DNA from: Bacillota bacterium
Lineage (GTDB): Bacteria > Bacillota > Clostridia > Christensenellales > SZUA-584
NCBI GenBank assembly: GCA_023397655.1
Contig: JAEWTW010000026.1
Coordinates: 1 to 64,000 of the forward strand
Direction: 5' to 3'
DNA: 64,000 nt
This document shows, one piece after another, positions 27,141 through 36,386 of the stretch (positions within the stretch are counted from its first letter, which is position 1; each line of letters begins with the position of its first letter). A program made the translations under genes and the position numbers. The notes under the pieces were generated by a model, which saw only the letters and a program-made list of their open reading frames with translations, had not been told where the DNA came from and ran no database searches.

Positions 27141-28520
27141 TTAAGCCTTGTCTTTCGTCACAGCCAGTCTTTTTTTAATAGCGCCCATGATATCCGCCGA
27201 ATACTCCAGCAGCAGCAGCCCGCCGATCACAACGATCCACGATACGTTGTAGATAAAATCGACAAAGCCGCCATGAGCTGTCATCGCCACATACACACCA
27301 AAATACGCAGCCAGCGCCAGCGTAACGGGGGATTTTCTCAGCCTCAGCATCAGCGCAAAAAGACCCGAGAGCACAAATGCCGTCCAAGCCACCGAAAACG
27401 CCACGCCCGGCCAGCCAAAGTTGGCATAGGCTTCACCGATATAAAACGAGTTCATAACGCCCGCCACACCCTCGTAAACGCCCTGCGGCGAATAGAATTC
27501 CATCATCAGCCGCGCGCTGCGCAGTGACAGCTCGGGATCAATGCCCAGCAGCCGCAGAACAATGGAAGGCAGGCTCCGCCCCATCAGAAACGGGAATGAA
27601 TTCGGGAACGCGTCAAAGTTGTACGCCAGAGCGCCGACCTGTGAGAACAGCAGCCGTCCCCCCACACCGTCGTACAGGCTGTGGCTTGACACATCCGTCG
27701 TCAGCGAATAGAACAGCAGCACCAGCACGAAACCGCCGCCCAATATCGGGATCATCCACTTGGTTTTGATGCCACCCTTATAATAGATAAATATCAGCAC
27801 ATATACCATCAGGTGGAATACAAGGGGGGTTTTCTCGAAATTGTAGGTTTTGGTGATGGCCGATGCGGCAAAAAACACCAGAGCCAGTATGATCCACTTC
27901 GTCCGGCGCGTGGTGAGCGCATAAGCGAAGCTGACATACCCGATGACGGGGATTGCCAGCAGCACCATGATATTGCGCACGTAAACATTCACAATATACA
28001 TGTTGCTGATATTGATACGCTCGGTGGCAAATGAGAAGTCAGGCGGATGGTGAACCATTTTCAGCAGCGGTATATAGCCAATCTGGATCAAATATACCGC
28101 AAGCAGCAATAAGCAGGACGCTCCGGCTGCCAACACGATCCAGAAGGTCAGGCTGCTGTCCGGTTTCAATGTAGGCTTTTGCAGATAATCCCGGTAGCCT
28201 GTTTTGGGGCTGATCTTAAACAGCTTCATGAACAGCCACATGAACAAAGGCCACAACACCGCCGTTACCATCACCACCCAGTACATCGTGTTGATTGAAC
28301 TCGCGCGGTTGATCAGCCGCCTCAGTGTATAGTGCTCAGCGAACCCCAGCATGATGAGGGCGGCGCCGGCAAACACCTGCAGCAGGAACAGATAGAATGA
28401 GATGGACACAAGGTTCAACCGGCCGACGTGCAGCGTACCTGCCGCCTTATGAAAGAAATAGATGCAGAATATCAGGGAGACCGCGGTTATTAACGAATAG
28501 ACCAATATCATCTGCCCCAA
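27141..28520 (-). CDS. Wzy-like polysaccharide polymerase (O-antigen polymerase type membrane protein)
   Basis: The 459-residue protein has about 11-12 hydrophobic segments and a large loop near the middle (TTDVSSHSLYDGVGGRLLFSQ, FPNSFPFLMGRSLPS). Sequence is poorly conserved in this family, so the call rests on topology, length and position between a flippase and glycosyltransferases. Start is probably TTG with GAGGAG upstream; an ATG three codons later is possible. It follows the LRR gene by 4 bases. Confidence 0.7.
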   Translation of the reverse strand: MGQMILVYSLITAVSLIFCIYFFHKAAGTLHVGRLNLVSISFYLFLLQVFAGAALIMLGFAEHYTLRRLINRASSINTMYWVVMVTAVLWPLFMWLFMKLFKISPKTGYRDYLQKPTLKPDSSLTFWIVLAAGASCLLLLAVYLIQIGYIPLLKMVHHPPDFSFATERINISNMYIVNVYVRNIMVLLAIPVIGYVSFAYALTTRRTKWIILALVFFAASAITKTYNFEKTPLVFHLMVYVLIFIYYKGGIKTKWMIPILGGGFVLVLLFYSLTTDVSSHSLYDGVGGRLLFSQVGALAYNFDAFPNSFPFLMGRSLPSIVLRLLGIDPELSLRSARLMMEFYSPQGVYEGVAGVMNSFYIGEAYANFGWPGVAFSVAWTAFVLSGLFALMLRLRKSPVTLALAAYFGVYVAMTAHGGFVDFIYNVSWIVVIGGLLLLEYSADIMGAIKKRLAVTKDKA

Positions 28521-28524
28521 TAGT

Positions 28525-29586
28525 CTAATACTCCTCTATCATGTTGTTTCTCGATACAATGTACAGCACAGTCGCACGGTCGCCTGCTTTGAAGCGTCCG
28601 AACATGAAATCGATAGTGCCCTTGCGCTTGAAGTTATCGTCAAGATAAAGCGAGTTGAACCTGGGCAGCTGCTCCAGCGGCGACAGGTCAAACGTCTCCA
28701 CACCGTAGAAAGCGAGCGATTCAAGCTTCGGACAGGTGGTCAGAACTGATATATCCTTGATATCGTTGTAAGACAAGTCTACCTCAATAAGGGTGGGCTG
28801 ACCGTTCAGAAAATCAATGTTGCCCAGCAGGTTGCCGTCCGCAAGCAGTATCTGAAGGCTCTCCATACCATCCACCGGTTCGATCGATGATATCGAATTG
28901 TTGCCGAAATCCGCCTTGATGAGAGACTTCAGCGAGGACATGTCAGGCAGTTCCGTTAACCGGTTGCCCCGAAGGTTAAGCGTCAGGAGGCTGGAGCTGT
29001 CCATCAGCGGCGTGACATCGCTGATGCGGTTGTTCAGCAGGTCCAGATTCGTCAGCATCGTCAGGCGGCTGATGCCGTTCGGTATCTCCGATATGTTGTT
29101 GTTGGACACATCCAGCGACTTGAGCCGTTCCAGATTGAACAGCGGGCTAATATCCCGGATCTTGTTTCTGGACAGATTCAACGTTTCCAGATATTGAAGG
29201 CCCTCAACGGGCTTGACGTCGTACACTGCGCAATTGCTGATCGTCAGAGCGGTCAGATTGGGGAAAAGTTTTAGATCCGTCAGATCTGTCAGCAGCGGCT
29301 GTGTGCTCAAAGACAGCGTTCTCATGCCGTACAGGTCTTCAACGTATATGTCGCCCTCCGGTTTCGCCAGATATTGCCGAACTGCAATTTCAAAATTCTC
29401 ATTGGTGAATTCGGCCGGAGTCAGCCCGCCGATTTCGATCTCCATGGCGCTGGAGCACAGGTAGTTCACCACAAAGCCCACGCAAATCAATACGCAGACC
29501 AAAATTGCAAAAGCGCATGCAGCCAGAAACGTATGCTTCTTGGCCCATGCCGATATCTTATTGAGCCTCCTCCATCTTTCCTTCAT
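28525..29586 (-). CDS. Membrane-anchored leucine-rich-repeat protein in the glycan operon
   Basis: The 353-residue protein has a short basic N-terminus, one membrane segment (about 19-43) and an exported region with about nine leucine-rich repeats of 21-23 residues. Examples are LETLNLSRNKIRDISPLFNL, LTNLDLLNNRISDVTPL and IEVDLSYNDIKDISVL. This pattern is like internalin-type LRRs. Start overlaps the preceding GT4 stop by ATGA, so it belongs to the operon. No enzyme motif is seen. A role in binding or sensing the polymer or another envelope protein is a guess. LRR proteins are not usual members of such operons. Confidence 0.85.
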   Translation of the reverse strand: MKERWRRLNKISAWAKKHTFLAACAFAILVCVLICVGFVVNYLCSSAMEIEIGGLTPAEFTNENFEIAVRQYLAKPEGDIYVEDLYGMRTLSLSTQPLLTDLTDLKLFPNLTALTISNCAVYDVKPVEGLQYLETLNLSRNKIRDISPLFNLERLKSLDVSNNNISEIPNGISRLTMLTNLDLLNNRISDVTPLMDSSSLLTLNLRGNRLTELPDMSSLKSLIKADFGNNSISSIEPVDGMESLQILLADGNLLGNIDFLNGQPTLIEVDLSYNDIKDISVLTTCPKLESLAFYGVETFDLSPLEQLPRFNSLYLDDNFKRKGTIDFMFGRFKAGDRATVLYIVSRNNMIEEY

Positions 29587-30659
29587 CCTTTTACCTCCCG
29601 TCTCGCTGTCAGCGCGTCCGCGATAGTCCGTATGTTGTCCTGCCAGTTGTAGAGCTGCAGGGCACGAAGCCGTCCAGCCTCTCCCATCCTCTTTCTTAGC
29701 ACCGCATCGTTCACCAGCAAGGACAGCTTGTCCGCCAGCGCTTCGGTATCTCCCCGGGGCACGATGAATCCTGTCTCACTATCCGCCATCACTTCCGTGA
29801 AGCCATCGGCGTCGCTGGTGACGCAGGGAACTCCGCACGCCATCGCCTCCACAGCGGCCACGCCGAAGCTTTCAGCCAGGCTGGGTGCACAGAATATGTC
29901 CATTGCCCGCAATGCTTCCGGTACGGCAGCATGCGGGATGTACCCGAAAAAAGACACCTTATCTGATAAACGCAGCTGTTGCGTCTTTTGTTCCATTTCT
30001 TTTCGCTGCGGGCCATCGCCGTATATCGATAGTCGTATATTCCTGTCCGGCAGCATGCTAACCAGCCTGTCAAATGCGCCGATCAGATCGCCGATGCCAT
30101 ACCGAGGCGATATCAGCTTCACGATGCCGATGGTGATGCCCTCACTGTGCCTTGGCTCAGTCACCGGAGAAAATGCCTTCACGTCGATACCGAACGGCGT
30201 TACCGCAACGGACTTGTCCGTATAACGCCGGGTACGCTCCGCCATCACAGCGCTGGTGGACAGTATCGCCGCCGCCTTCGCGAGGTTGCGCCTGATCAGC
30301 CAGCGGTGCAAAAAGCTCTTTTCGGGGAACTCGTAAATGTCGCTCCCCCACACGGACAACACATACGGCTTGTACCCGCTCAGCATAGCCAGTGTGCCGT
30401 AGCCGCTTGCGAAATGGGCGTTCAGCACTTCAATACCCGCCCCTCCGGCTGCCCTTTTCAGGCCTCCGCCGTTCAATACATAGCCCTTACCGCCGCCATG
30501 CTTCAAATACACCAGCGTTACCGCAGGGTCCAGCGCACCGTCCACATCCTTGTGGTTGGGCAGTGAGAACAGCGTCACACGATGGCCCAACGCCACAAGT
30601 CCGTTGGCGATCTTCACCGTATGTATCGAGTTGGCTGCGGCAAGCATTCCGATATGCAT
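29583..30659 (-). CDS. Glycosyltransferase family 4
   Basis: The 358-residue GT-B glycosyltransferase has an N-terminal MHIGMLAAANSIHTVKIANG and a donor-site region DIFCAPSLAESFGVAAVEAM (E-x7-E motif) followed by ACGVPCVTSDADGFTEV. Retaining mechanism is expected for GT4. Start chosen at the ATG after CAGGTGACAAGC, since the seven-codon longer frame would start inside the aminotransferase end. Substrate unknown. Confidence 0.87.
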   Translation of the reverse strand: MHIGMLAAANSIHTVKIANGLVALGHRVTLFSLPNHKDVDGALDPAVTLVYLKHGGGKGYVLNGGGLKRAAGGAGIEVLNAHFASGYGTLAMLSGYKPYVLSVWGSDIYEFPEKSFLHRWLIRRNLAKAAAILSTSAVMAERTRRYTDKSVAVTPFGIDVKAFSPVTEPRHSEGITIGIVKLISPRYGIGDLIGAFDRLVSMLPDRNIRLSIYGDGPQRKEMEQKTQQLRLSDKVSFFGYIPHAAVPEALRAMDIFCAPSLAESFGVAAVEAMACGVPCVTSDADGFTEVMADSETGFIVPRGDTEALADKLSLLVNDAVLRKRMGEAGRLRALQLYNWQDNIRTIADALTARREVKG

Positions 30660-30664
30660 GCTTG

Positions 30665-31795
30665 TCACCTGGCTGTACAAAGCGCGATAACCGCTTTGCT
30701 CACCCGGCTTATCTCCTCGTCCGTGAGGTAGGGGTGCATGGGCAGGCTCACCACACGACGGCTCAAATCTTCACAAACGGGCAGGCTGCCTTCGCCGTAT
30801 CCCATATCGCTGTATGCCGTGCTGAGATGCACCGGCTTGGGATAATACACCATAGCGGGTATCCCCTGCGCCTTGAGGCCGGATATGATCTCTTCACGGT
30901 GTGCGTTTGACTGCGCCACCAGCGTATACTGCGCCCATGCGGATGTAGAGCCTTCCGGCACAACGGGCGTTTTAATGACACCCTGCAGCGCCTCCGTATA
31001 AGCCGCTGCCGCCCTGTTGCGGGCATCCATCTCATCGTCGAATACTTTTAGCTTGGCCAGCAGCACCACCGCCTGCATCGTGTCCAGACGGGAATTCTGG
31101 CCGATGCGTACGTTGTCGTATTTATCAGAGCCTTTGCCATGCACACGGATGGACCTCAATCTATCCGCCAGCGCATCATCGTCGGTAAATATAGCGCCGC
31201 CGTCGCCGTAACAGCCCAGCGGCTTGGCCGGGAAGAATGACGTGGTGGCCGCGTGCCCGAAGCTGCAGGCTTTGCTCCCGCCGCATGTGCCGCCAAAACC
31301 TTGCGCGCCGTCCTCCAGCACAAACATGCCGTACTTTTCGGCAATGGGTATAATTTGGCTATAGTCAGCCGTCAGCCCGAACAGATCCACTGGCATCACG
31401 CCGCGCGGCTTCAGTTCACCCTTTTTAAGTGTCGCCTGTATAGCTCTCTGCAGTGCGTCCGGGCACATGTTGAACGTATCCGGATCCGCGTCCACGAACA
31501 CCGGCGTACCTCCCGCAAGAGTTACGCTCTCCGCTGTCGCGAAAAACGTAAACGATGGCACGAACACCGCGTCCGTTTTTTCCAGCCCCATCGCCATCAG
31601 CACCAATACCAGCGCATCGGTGCCGTTGGCGCAGGAAATCACATGCCTGCTGCCGGTATATCCCGCCAGCACATGCTCCAGTTCCTTCACTTCCGGCCCC
31701 ATGATAAACTGCTGGTGCCGGTAGACGGCGTCCATCCCCGTCCGTATATCCGCTTCAATACGGTCAAACTGCCTCTGCAAATCAATAAACTGCAT
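30665..31795 (-). CDS. wbpE: Sugar-nucleotide aminotransferase, DegT/DnrJ/EryC1 type (WbpE-like)
   Basis: The 376-residue PLP-dependent enzyme begins MQFIDLQRQFDRIEADI. The conserved elements are CANGTDALVLVLMAMG, VDLFGLTADYSQI, LEDGAQGFGG and the PLP lysine in SFFPAKPLGCYGDGGAI. WbpE/WlbC enzymes place an amino group at C3 of the oxidised UDP-GlcNAcA intermediate. That specificity is inferred from the neighbouring WbpA-, WbpB- and WbpD-type genes. Good GGGGAG ribosome site. 12 bases after the upstream gene. Confidence 0.87.
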   Translation of the reverse strand: MQFIDLQRQFDRIEADIRTGMDAVYRHQQFIMGPEVKELEHVLAGYTGSRHVISCANGTDALVLVLMAMGLEKTDAVFVPSFTFFATAESVTLAGGTPVFVDADPDTFNMCPDALQRAIQATLKKGELKPRGVMPVDLFGLTADYSQIIPIAEKYGMFVLEDGAQGFGGTCGGSKACSFGHAATTSFFPAKPLGCYGDGGAIFTDDDALADRLRSIRVHGKGSDKYDNVRIGQNSRLDTMQAVVLLAKLKVFDDEMDARNRAAAAYTEALQGVIKTPVVPEGSTSAWAQYTLVAQSNAHREEIISGLKAQGIPAMVYYPKPVHLSTAYSDMGYGEGSLPVCEDLSRRVVSLPMHPYLTDEEISRVSKAVIALCTAR

Positions 31796-31807
31796 ATCGC
31801 TCCCCTG

Positions 31808-32890
31808 TCAGTCCCTGAAATGGTTCTTCATGTCCATGGTGGAAAAGTCCTTCAGCGGCAGCTTGACGGGCTTCCCCTCTCTGGCGGACTTATATATCGC
31901 CAGCACCATTTCCAGTGCGCGCCGTCCGGCCCGGCCGTCCACCATTGGCTTTGTGCCGGTGCTGATCGCCCGTATCACATCCGCATACAGTTTGGAATGC
32001 CCGAACCCGTACACATTGGGCGGGTTTTCCGCCGTCTGTGCTTTCACCGTCGCCGCATCGTCCAGCCCGTCGTCAAAGCGCCATTCCTCAATGATGTTGA
32101 CGGACTGGCCGCCCGCCTTCATCGTCCCTTTTTCGCCGAATACATAAAGCGTCTCCTCCAGGTTCTTCGGAAACACATTGGTCGTCCCCTCGATGATGCC
32201 GTATGAACCGTTCGCAAACTTCACCAGCGCCATTCCTATGTCCTCGGCTTCAATGTACGGATGGTTCAGCCGGTCGGTGTAGGCAAACACCTCGGTCACA
32301 TCGTCACCCATCATCCAGCGCAGCAGGTCGATATTGTGGATGCACTGATTCATCAGCGCCCCGCCGTCCTGAGCCCACGTTCCGCGCCACGGCGCCTGCG
32401 TGTAGTAGCTCTGGCCGCGGTTCCAGCGGATGTGCGCCGTGCCGTGCAGTAGCCGCCCCAGCCGCCCTTTGTCCAGTGCTTTGCGCATCATCTGCACCGA
32501 CGTGTTGAACCGGTTCTGGTGGCACGCGCACACGCACACGCCCTTGCGCTCACCCGCAGCGATGATTTTATCCGCGTCCTTGAGCGACAGCGCAATGGGT
32601 TTCTCGATGATCACGTTACAGCCTGCCTCGATGCAATACAGCGCGATTTCAGCGTGATTGCCGCTCTCCGTTGCAATGGCCACAAGATCAGGCCGCGTCT
32701 TGCTCAGCATCGCCTTGTAGTCGGTGTACAGCGCGTAAGTGGTATCAGTTTGTGCTTTACCCAACATTATATGAATATTCCCAATATCGAGGTCACATAA
32801 ACCCACGATATCGAGACCGTTTGATACGGCCGCCGAAAAATGATTGATCGCGATACGGCCGCAGCCAATTAGCGCATACTTTAAGCTCAT
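31808..32890 (-). CDS. wbpB: Gfo/Idh/MocA oxidoreductase (WbpB/WlbA-like)
   Basis: The 360-residue NAD-dependent dehydrogenase has the N-terminal Rossmann motif ALIGCGRIAINHF, the EKPIALSLKDADK signature, and HQNRFN and GGALMNQCIHNIDLLRWMMGD typical of WlbA/WbpB. The family oxidises C3 of UDP-GlcNAc-uronic acid. AAGGGAG ribosome site. Immediately follows the UDP-GlcNAc dehydrogenase gene. Confidence 0.87.
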   Translation of the reverse strand: MSLKYALIGCGRIAINHFSAAVSNGLDIVGLCDLDIGNIHIMLGKAQTDTTYALYTDYKAMLSKTRPDLVAIATESGNHAEIALYCIEAGCNVIIEKPIALSLKDADKIIAAGERKGVCVCACHQNRFNTSVQMMRKALDKGRLGRLLHGTAHIRWNRGQSYYTQAPWRGTWAQDGGALMNQCIHNIDLLRWMMGDDVTEVFAYTDRLNHPYIEAEDIGMALVKFANGSYGIIEGTTNVFPKNLEETLYVFGEKGTMKAGGQSVNIIEEWRFDDGLDDAATVKAQTAENPPNVYGFGHSKLYADVIRAISTGTKPMVDGRAGRRALEMVLAIYKSAREGKPVKLPLKDFSTMDMKNHFRD

Positions 32891-32905
32891 TTTGTATAGT
32901 CTCCC

Positions 32906-34231
32906 TTACAGCAGTTCAATGTTGTCTCTGTTTTGTACGTTCTTCATCGCATTCTTGGTATCAAATACCGCTGCCGCGTGCCGTGCCACGAAGTCGTAAT
33001 CCACGTTGGTATGCGCCGTGGTCACCACCACGATGTCCACGTCTTTGAGCGCCTGCTCCGTCAGCGCCGCAATGCCCTTGCGGCTGCAGCTGCCGTGGCG
33101 GTATTCCTGCACGAACGGGTCGAAGTATTCCACCTGCGCTCCCTGCTCCGCGAGCCCGTCTATCACCTTGAGCGCGGGGCTTTCACGGTAGTCGTCGATA
33201 TCCTGCTTGTACGCCACGCCCAGTACCAGCACCTTGGCACCATTCAGCGCTTTTTTGCTGCGGTTGAGTATTCGGCTGATACGCTCCACACAATAGTCGG
33301 GCATGTGGTCGTTGATCATCCCCGCCGCTTCAATCATTGAGGTGTGGAAACCATATTCCCGCGCTTTCCACGACAGGTAGTACGGGTCCAGCGGTATGCA
33401 GTGACCGCCGAGGCCGGGGCCGGGGTAAAATGCCTGAAAGCCGTATGGCTTGGTCCTGGCCGCATCGATAACCTCCCACACGTTGATGTTCATCCTGTTG
33501 CACAGTATCGCAATCTCGTTGATGAGGCCGATGTTAATGTTGCGGTAGGTGTTTTCCAGTATCTTCTCCATCTCGGCCACCGCGGGTGTAGATACCTCCT
33601 TCACGTCCCCCTGCAGCACCTGCCGGTACATAAACGAGATCACCTCACGGGCGTCTGCGCCGATCGCGCCCACCACCTTGGGTGTGTTTTTGGTCTTGTA
33701 TATCAGGTTGCCGGGGTCCACACGCTCCGGTGAGAAGCCAAGGTAGAAATCCTCACCGCAAACAAGGCCGCTGCCTTCCTCCAGTATCGGCTTGATCAGC
33801 TCCTCCGTCGTACCGGGATAGGTGGTGGATTCCAGCACCACCATCGTCTCTTTTTTGAGGTATTTGGCGATGTTGACGGACGAGTCGCGCACACAGCTGA
33901 TATCGGGCTGCTGATGCTCGTCCAGCGGAGTCGGCACGCATATCGCAATGAAATCAACATCCTTGATAAACGAGAAATCGGAGGTGGCGGCCAGCATGCC
34001 GTCCTTCACCAGCTGAGAGAGGTCCGCATCCACCACGTCGCCGATGTAATTCTGCCCCGCATTTACCATCTGCACCTTAGCGTTCTGTACGTCAAAACCG
34101 ATGGTTCTAAAGCCCGCTTTGGCTTTCTCCACCGCCAGCGGCAGACCGACATATCCCAGCCCGACCACGCCCACCGTGATCTCTCGGTTTTCTATCTTTT
34201 TAAGCAGTTTTTCCTTCATCATTTTGTTCAA
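32906..34231 (-). CDS. wbpA: UDP-N-acetylglucosamine 6-dehydrogenase (WbpA-like)
   Basis: The 441-residue UDP-sugar dehydrogenase has the Rossmann motif VGLGYVGLPLA, the VLESTTYPGTTEE segment, FSPERVDPGN and the catalytic Cys in GPGLGGHCIPLDPYYLSWKA. Members of this branch oxidise C6 of UDP-HexNAc twice using NAD. It is the first step of the UDP-diNAcGlcA pathway. The start is probably TTG with AAAGGAG five bases upstream; the ATG three codons later is too far from it. A 490-base gap without a convincing gene precedes it. Confidence 0.88.
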   Translation of the reverse strand: MNKMMKEKLLKKIENREITVGVVGLGYVGLPLAVEKAKAGFRTIGFDVQNAKVQMVNAGQNYIGDVVDADLSQLVKDGMLAATSDFSFIKDVDFIAICVPTPLDEHQQPDISCVRDSSVNIAKYLKKETMVVLESTTYPGTTEELIKPILEEGSGLVCGEDFYLGFSPERVDPGNLIYKTKNTPKVVGAIGADAREVISFMYRQVLQGDVKEVSTPAVAEMEKILENTYRNINIGLINEIAILCNRMNINVWEVIDAARTKPYGFQAFYPGPGLGGHCIPLDPYYLSWKAREYGFHTSMIEAAGMINDHMPDYCVERISRILNRSKKALNGAKVLVLGVAYKQDIDDYRESPALKVIDGLAEQGAQVEYFDPFVQEYRHGSCSRKGIAALTEQALKDVDIVVVTTAHTNVDYDFVARHAAAVFDTKNAMKNVQNRDNIELL

Positions 34232-34719
34232 TAAAACTCCTTTAGGTTGTTAACTTATTTTATGTTGCGCGCTCAATAAATTGCTATCCGCGCCCAGCCG
34301 CCGCATACGAAAAAGACCCGCCAACAGCAACGTTCCCGGTGCGCCTGGCTGACGGATATTCCAAGAGTCTGCAAACAGACTGTCTCCTGAGAAACGGTAA
34401 GAAGGTTTACCGCAACAGTTCACATTTGGCCGGCCAGGGCCATAAAAGCGTCTGTAAATGCACAACGCGCCGACCGGCAATAACACAGCAGGCGGCAAAC
34501 CCCGCCGAAAAGAACTGCGGGCACATTTTGCGGAATGATCTTTCGTGTCCAAACCCATCAATCAACTCAAACTTTCATATGCGGTATGATACTACTGTCA
34601 CCACCACCCACCAGCAGGCAACAATACTTTGGGACGCTGCCGTCCCGATATCACACAGCCCAAACATAAACAATATACCTTATTTCAAATACATATACAA
34701 GAAGAACACCCAGATCAGC
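34232..34719 (-). other. Long intergenic leader before the WbpA-like gene, no supported gene
   Basis: About 490 bases separate the first GT4 gene from the rest of the glycan operon. Reading frames of 103 (minus) and 143 (plus) codons exist but lack recognisable domains or good ribosome sites. Short inverted repeats and GC-rich patches are present (for example GACGGCAGCGTC near 34639). It could be a structured leader or a decayed gene. I recognise no named riboswitch. Confidence 0.4.
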
Positions 34720-36003
34720 TTACCTTCGGCACGCCTTCTCCCGCACCGCTTCCTCAATAACGCTGCCTAGCTTTTGTGCCAGTAGACGGTAATCATATTC
34801 GGCTGCCGTGTTGAGCGCGTTCGCACAGACGTTCTCGTACTGCTCTTTGGGCATGTCGTAAACAGCCAGTATCGCTTCGGCCAGATCCTTTGGCGATGCC
34901 CCTTCCGCGACCACGCCGCAGCCGCGCGCCTTGATCAGATCGTAGCCCGGCCTGATGTTGGACACCGTCGGCCTGCCGCTGGCCAGATAGTCAAAAAGCT
35001 TATTAGGGCTGCAGCCGTAACAAGCCAGCACTTCGTCGCCCATCGGGTTTACGTGCAGCAGATTCACATCCGCCCGTGCCAGCACCGATGGAACCATGCG
35101 GCGCTCGATACGGCCCTTGAACGAGACATTGCCGATGTGTTCCGTTCGGCAGCGCTCCATCAGCGCGGCCTTTTCGTTCCCGTCTCCCCACAGCAGGAAC
35201 CGGATATCCGGATGCGTCTGCGCAATAATCTTCGCTGAGTCCAACAGATTGCCCAGCCGATACGCCTTTCTGATGGAGCCTGTATAGACGATCTTGAAAA
35301 CAGAGGGGTCATCCAACTCCGCATCTTCAAGCACAGCCGACAGATTCTCCTTATACTCTTCAATATCCACACCGTTATTGATGTGCCGGATCTTGGACAT
35401 ATCGATATCGCTGTCCCAGCCCTTGTCCCGGATATAGTCGGCGCCCCCCTCGAAAGTAAATATCAGTCGATCGGCGCGTTTGTACATCCATTTTTCCATG
35501 CGGTACATCAGGCGAATGACGGGATTCTTCGGTGAATAACCGCCGTAGGCCACCAGCGTCTGCGGCCAAAGATCCCGCACTTCCACCATCACCGGCACGT
35601 GCAGCTTACCTGCGAGCCTGACTGCTGCAAACGCCGCAAACGGGCTGGGCGACGAGGCATATATCACATCTGGTTTGCCCAGTTTTCTGTAATGCCTCAG
35701 CAGCCGGTAAGGAAACTGTATGAAATTGATGATCCTGGTAAATCCGTTACCCTGATAGCCACGTGTTTTGAGGAAGGTGTATACCACGTCCCCGAATTTC
35801 TGGTCCTTCAGAACGGCTTTTTCCTGCCGCCCTATTATATTGGTATCTGTGTTGTGTATGGCGCTGGACGTGATAATTTTAACGTCATATCCCATCTGCG
35901 AAAGATATTTGGAAAAGAAATAATGCCTGTTGAGCCCGCCCAGCTCCGGCGGAATGGCGGAATGGTTAATGATCCACAGCTTTTTCATCTCGCAATTTTG
36001 CAT
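34720..36003 (-). CDS. Glycosyltransferase family 4 (WbuB-like)
   Basis: The 427-residue GT-B glycosyltransferase starts KKLWIINHSAIPPELGGLNR, has VIYASSPSPFAAFAAVRLAG and VEVRDLWPQTLVAYGG, and a donor site with YTGSIRKAYRLGNLLD and CSPNKLFDYLASGRPTVSN. This pattern is common in WbuB/CapM-like enzymes acting on N-acetylated aminosugars. It is the promoter-proximal gene of the glycan operon. Start ATG has GAGGAT just upstream; a second ATG five codons later is possible. Confidence 0.85.
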   Translation of the reverse strand: MQNCEMKKLWIINHSAIPPELGGLNRHYFFSKYLSQMGYDVKIITSSAIHNTDTNIIGRQEKAVLKDQKFGDVVYTFLKTRGYQGNGFTRIINFIQFPYRLLRHYRKLGKPDVIYASSPSPFAAFAAVRLAGKLHVPVMVEVRDLWPQTLVAYGGYSPKNPVIRLMYRMEKWMYKRADRLIFTFEGGADYIRDKGWDSDIDMSKIRHINNGVDIEEYKENLSAVLEDAELDDPSVFKIVYTGSIRKAYRLGNLLDSAKIIAQTHPDIRFLLWGDGNEKAALMERCRTEHIGNVSFKGRIERRMVPSVLARADVNLLHVNPMGDEVLACYGCSPNKLFDYLASGRPTVSNIRPGYDLIKARGCGVVAEGASPKDLAEAILAVYDMPKEQYENVCANALNTAAEYDYRLLAQKLGSVIEEAVREKACRR

Positions 36004-36057
36004 ATATCCTCTTCACCGCCGGATTGCCAGCGAATCTGCCTTGATTTACAACATAAG

Positions 36058-36086
36058 AATATATCATAAGTCATGGCTTTAAGCAA
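36058..36086 (-). promoter_or_regulatory. Promoter of the glycan operon
   Basis: On the minus strand TTGCTT and TATATT are separated by 17 bases, about 55 bases upstream of the first GT4 start. The remaining 300 bases up to the divergent phosphate-transporter gene are AT-rich. They hold no recognised gene. Confidence 0.6.
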
Positions 36087-36386
36087 ACCTACTCGCTTTT
36101 ATTTTACATTTGCTTCAATAATACGCTGTTTTCAGCGGTAGCGCGGCAGCGAAACAAAAAAGCCGCTGTGAAGACTAAGTATTATAGAGATAAGCTGCGG
36201 TAATCAAATGAATATTTATTGTAACTATTGTCATATCATCCCGCCTGTTCTTCATTCCAATAAATTCTAAAGATAAGTCTATAGCGATTATAGGGTGACA
36301 AAGTCAACAACATCACTTATAATAAATTTGCTAAAGCTTAACGATTGCTTAATGAATAATTTACATATTATGGTGGAGGGTGTTGG

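Noticed and set aside
31253..32206. Plus-strand frame of 317 codons opposite the WbpE- and WbpB-like genes
   Set aside because: It spans two well-supported minus-strand genes, has no domain and no good ribosome site, and is a compositional shadow of coding DNA.
34250..34561. 103-codon minus frame in the glycan-operon gap
   Set aside because: No domain, odd residue composition and weak start. Kept only as part of an unexplained intergenic region.
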